Position numbers and translations under genes: made by a program. A stretch of 6,513 nt of DNA, from contig CAJTMU010000114.1 in the NCBI GenBank assembly GCA_910577365.1, positions 1-6,513 of the forward strand. Reading direction: 5' to 3'. Source of the DNA: an uncultured Oscillospiraceae bacterium (GTDB lineage Bacteria; Bacillota; Clostridia; Oscillospirales; Ruminococcaceae). This document shows positions 4,991 through 6,513 of this stretch, piece by piece (position 1 is the first letter of the stretch; every line of letters begins with the position of its first letter). The notes beneath the pieces were generated by a model. That model did no database searches and was not told the origin of the DNA. It saw only the letters and a list, made by a program, of their open reading frames with translations.

Positions 4991-5051
4991 ATTTCAAAAT
5001 TCCCGCAATCGCGCGGAGTTAACGTAGTGAACGAAGCGCGACTGCGGGAAT
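4991..5051 (-). terminator. Long hairpin, probable glgP terminator
   Basis: ATTCCCGCA (4999-5007) pairs with TGCGGGAAT (5043-5051). After one A/C mismatch, TCGCGC (5009-5014) pairs with GCGCGA (5036-5041). The 21-base loop contains a small GTT/AAC pairing. On the minus strand the stem is followed by TTTTGAAATTATTT. It lies beyond the glgP stop codon. The interrupted T tract makes termination likely but not certain. Confidence 0.6.
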
Positions 5052-5052
5052 C

Positions 5053-5081
5053 TGTCAGAATTTGCTCTACAAATTCTGACA
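5053..5081. repeat. Perfect 12-bp hairpin after glgP
   Basis: TGTCAGAATTTG (5053-5064) and CAAATTCTGACA (5070-5081) are exact reverse complements around a 5-base loop. It lies 43 bases beyond the glgP stop and only one base away from the next hairpin (4999-5051). No T run follows it on the minus strand. It may stabilise the 3' end of the glgP mRNA, or be part of a compound intergenic palindromic element. Confidence 0.75.
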
Positions 5082-5124
5082 CTTTAAGATATTTCCTGCA
5101 ACGATATTACATTGCAATTGTTTT

Positions 5125-6513
5125 TTACCGCTGATATTTCAGATTCCAGATATCGCGCGCATAGTCGGCAACGGCTCTGTCGGCGGAGAAGCGTCCCGCG
5201 CCGGCAATATTGTACAGTGACTTTTTGTTCCAGTCCATGCTGTCGCGGTAAACCTCGCTTGCATAAGCCTGCGTGCCGCGGTAGCTGCCGAAATCAGCAA
5301 GCGCCATATAGAAATCCTTGAACTTGATGGAGTTGGCAAGCTCCTCGAAAGTAGCGCCGTTTATACCGTTATACATACGCTGGATAGCATCCGCGATAAC
5401 GGGGTTGGAGTTGATATAGCTCTCAGGGTGATAGCCCTTTATGCGCAGCTCATTGACCTCATTGGTTCTCATGCCGAAGATAAAGATGTTGTCTGTGCCA
5501 ACCGCCTCATGTATCTCAACGTTAGCACCGTCGTAAGTTCCCAATGTAAGTGCGCCGTTAAGCATAAGCTTCATGTTGCCCGTTCCCGATGCTTCGGTTC
5601 CCGCGAGAGATATCTGCTCTGATATCTCGGCAGCGGGCATGAGTATCTCAGAAAGCGTTACGCAATAATCCTCAAGGAATACGACGCTCAGTTTCTCATT
5701 GAGCTTGGGATTGTGCTTTATCTCCTCGCCTATGCACCATATCATCTTAATTATCTGCTTGGCGATATAATACCCAGGTGCAGCCTTTGACGCGAAAATA
5801 TATGTCTTGGGAACAAAAGGCGCGTCGGGATTCTGAATGAGGTAATTATAGTCCGCCAGAATATTCAGCGCGTTAAGCTGCTGCCTCTTGTATTCATGCA
5901 GACGCTTTACCTGAACATCAAATATGCTGTCGATGTTCAGCTTTGTGCCGGTGGTCTTTTCAACGTGATTAGCAAACTTTATCTTATTTTCACGCTTTAT
6001 CTTCCCAAGCTGCTCAAGCACCGAGCTGTCATTCGCGAATACCTGGAATTTTATAAGCTCGCTTGCGTCCTTTTTGAAGCCCTCGCCTATGCACTCGGTC
6101 AACAGGTCGGTAAGACCGCGGTTGCTCTGAAGCAGCCAACGGCGGTAAGCGATGCCGTTTGTAACGTTTTTGAACTGGTGGGGATTATCAAGCGCCTGAA
6201 GCTTGAACACATCATCCTTGATTATCTGACTGTGCAGCTTGGAGACTCCGTTTACACTGTGCGAAGCCGCAACGCAGAGATTTGCCATATGCACCTTGTT
6301 GTCCTGTATAATGGACATCTTGGTGACCCTCTCGCTGTCCTGCGTTCTCGCAAAAAGCGCTTCGCAGTAGCGGCGGTTTATTTCGCAGATAATCGTATAT
6401 ATGCGGGGGAGGATGTTTTTGAGCATTGTCTCATCCCACTTTTCCAGCGCTTCCGCCATAACCGTGTGGTTGGTGTAGGCGAAAGTGTTGGTTACGATAT
6501 GCCACGCCTTTGC
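5125..6513 (-). CDS. glgP: Glycogen/maltodextrin phosphorylase, C-terminal part (5' end outside window)
   Basis: A pyridoxal-phosphate-dependent alpha-glucan phosphorylase (GT35) that splits alpha-1,4-glucan with phosphate to give glucose-1-phosphate in the cytoplasm. The visible 462 residues are the C-terminal half or more of a protein usually about 750-850 residues long. The frame is open to the right edge: AKAWHIVTNTFAYTNHTV precedes the internal Met at 6457-6459 and matches the family, so that Met is not the start. Conserved parts seen: SHSVNGVSKLHS, TNGIAYRRWL, VQVKRLHEYKRQQLNALNI, ASKAAPGYYIAK, and SLAGTEASGTGNMKLMLNGA, whose lysine (codon 5569-5571) should bind PLP. The protein ends WNLKYQR. 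glgP and malP are hard to separate by sequence; the symbol is chosen for the glycogen-type context. It lies upstream of GH13 on the same strand, separated by a 264-base region with two hairpins. Confidence 0.95.
   Translation of the reverse strand, partial: AKAWHIVTNTFAYTNHTVMAEALEKWDETMLKNILPRIYTIICEINRRYCEALFARTQDSERVTKMSIIQDNKVHMANLCVAASHSVNGVSKLHSQIIKDDVFKLQALDNPHQFKNVTNGIAYRRWLLQSNRGLTDLLTECIGEGFKKDASELIKFQVFANDSSVLEQLGKIKRENKIKFANHVEKTTGTKLNIDSIFDVQVKRLHEYKRQQLNALNILADYNYLIQNPDAPFVPKTYIFASKAAPGYYIAKQIIKMIWCIGEEIKHNPKLNEKLSVVFLEDYCVTLSEILMPAAEISEQISLAGTEASGTGNMKLMLNGALTLGTYDGANVEIHEAVGTDNIFIFGMRTNEVNELRIKGYHPESYINSNPVIADAIQRMYNGINGATFEELANSIKFKDFYMALADFGSYRGTQAYASEVYRDSMDWNKKSLYNIAGAGRFSADRAVADYARDIWNLKYQR

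Noticed and set aside
4991..5081. Paired hairpins as a CRISPR fragment
   Set aside because: There are only two unlike palindromes, with no repeated unit and no spacers.
6457..6459. Met at 6457-6459 as the start of glgP
   Set aside because: The 18 codons upstream stay in frame and encode the conserved FAYTNHTV segment, so the gene continues past the window edge.

Overview
The window looks like a Gram-positive, clostridial chromosome, most likely a gut Ruminococcus/Oscillospiraceae-type Firmicute. This is inferred from the style of the ribosomal proteins, purine-rich AAGGAGG ribosome binding sites, near-consensus sigma-A promoters, and cytoplasmic starch/glycogen enzymes whose motifs match clostridial homologues. 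No species can be named from the sequence alone.

Layout from left to right. Positions 1-200 hold no gene I can support. Next comes the rplM-rpsI operon on the minus strand (ribosomal proteins L13 and S9), with a perfect consensus promoter at 1154-1182 and a terminator at about 192-233. A visibly AT-richer islet follows (about 1200-2440). It contains a plus-strand GNAT acetyltransferase with its own promoter, a minus-strand XRE-family repressor, and, divergent from the repressor, a perfect TTGACA-N17-TATAAT promoter whose spacer is filled by a palindrome. That promoter leads to a 47-codon reading frame (2266-2409) with a good Shine-Dalgarno, predicted to encode a small membrane peptide. Beyond a bidirectional terminator (2443-2485), three minus-strand genes run to the right edge in transcription order glgP (3' part only), a GH13 alpha-glucan hydrolase, and a HIT-domain protein.

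How the genes work together. The phosphorylase and the GH13 hydrolase would together break down intracellular glycogen or imported maltodextrin to glucose-1-phosphate and short sugars. The HIT gene follows the hydrolase after only 10 bases and is probably co-translated with it. Between glgP and the GH13 gene lie two strong hairpins and an imperfect inverted repeat, so glgP probably terminates on its own and the GH13-HIT pair has its own control region.

The most interesting part is the repressor/operator/small membrane peptide module at 1933-2485. It has a palindrome inside a consensus promoter, a second palindrome at the predicted transcription start, a perfect 15-bp hairpin inside the peptide's codons, and a repressor gene whose start codon is hard to assign. 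It has the architecture of a repressed small-peptide switch, but no function can be assigned from the sequence alone.
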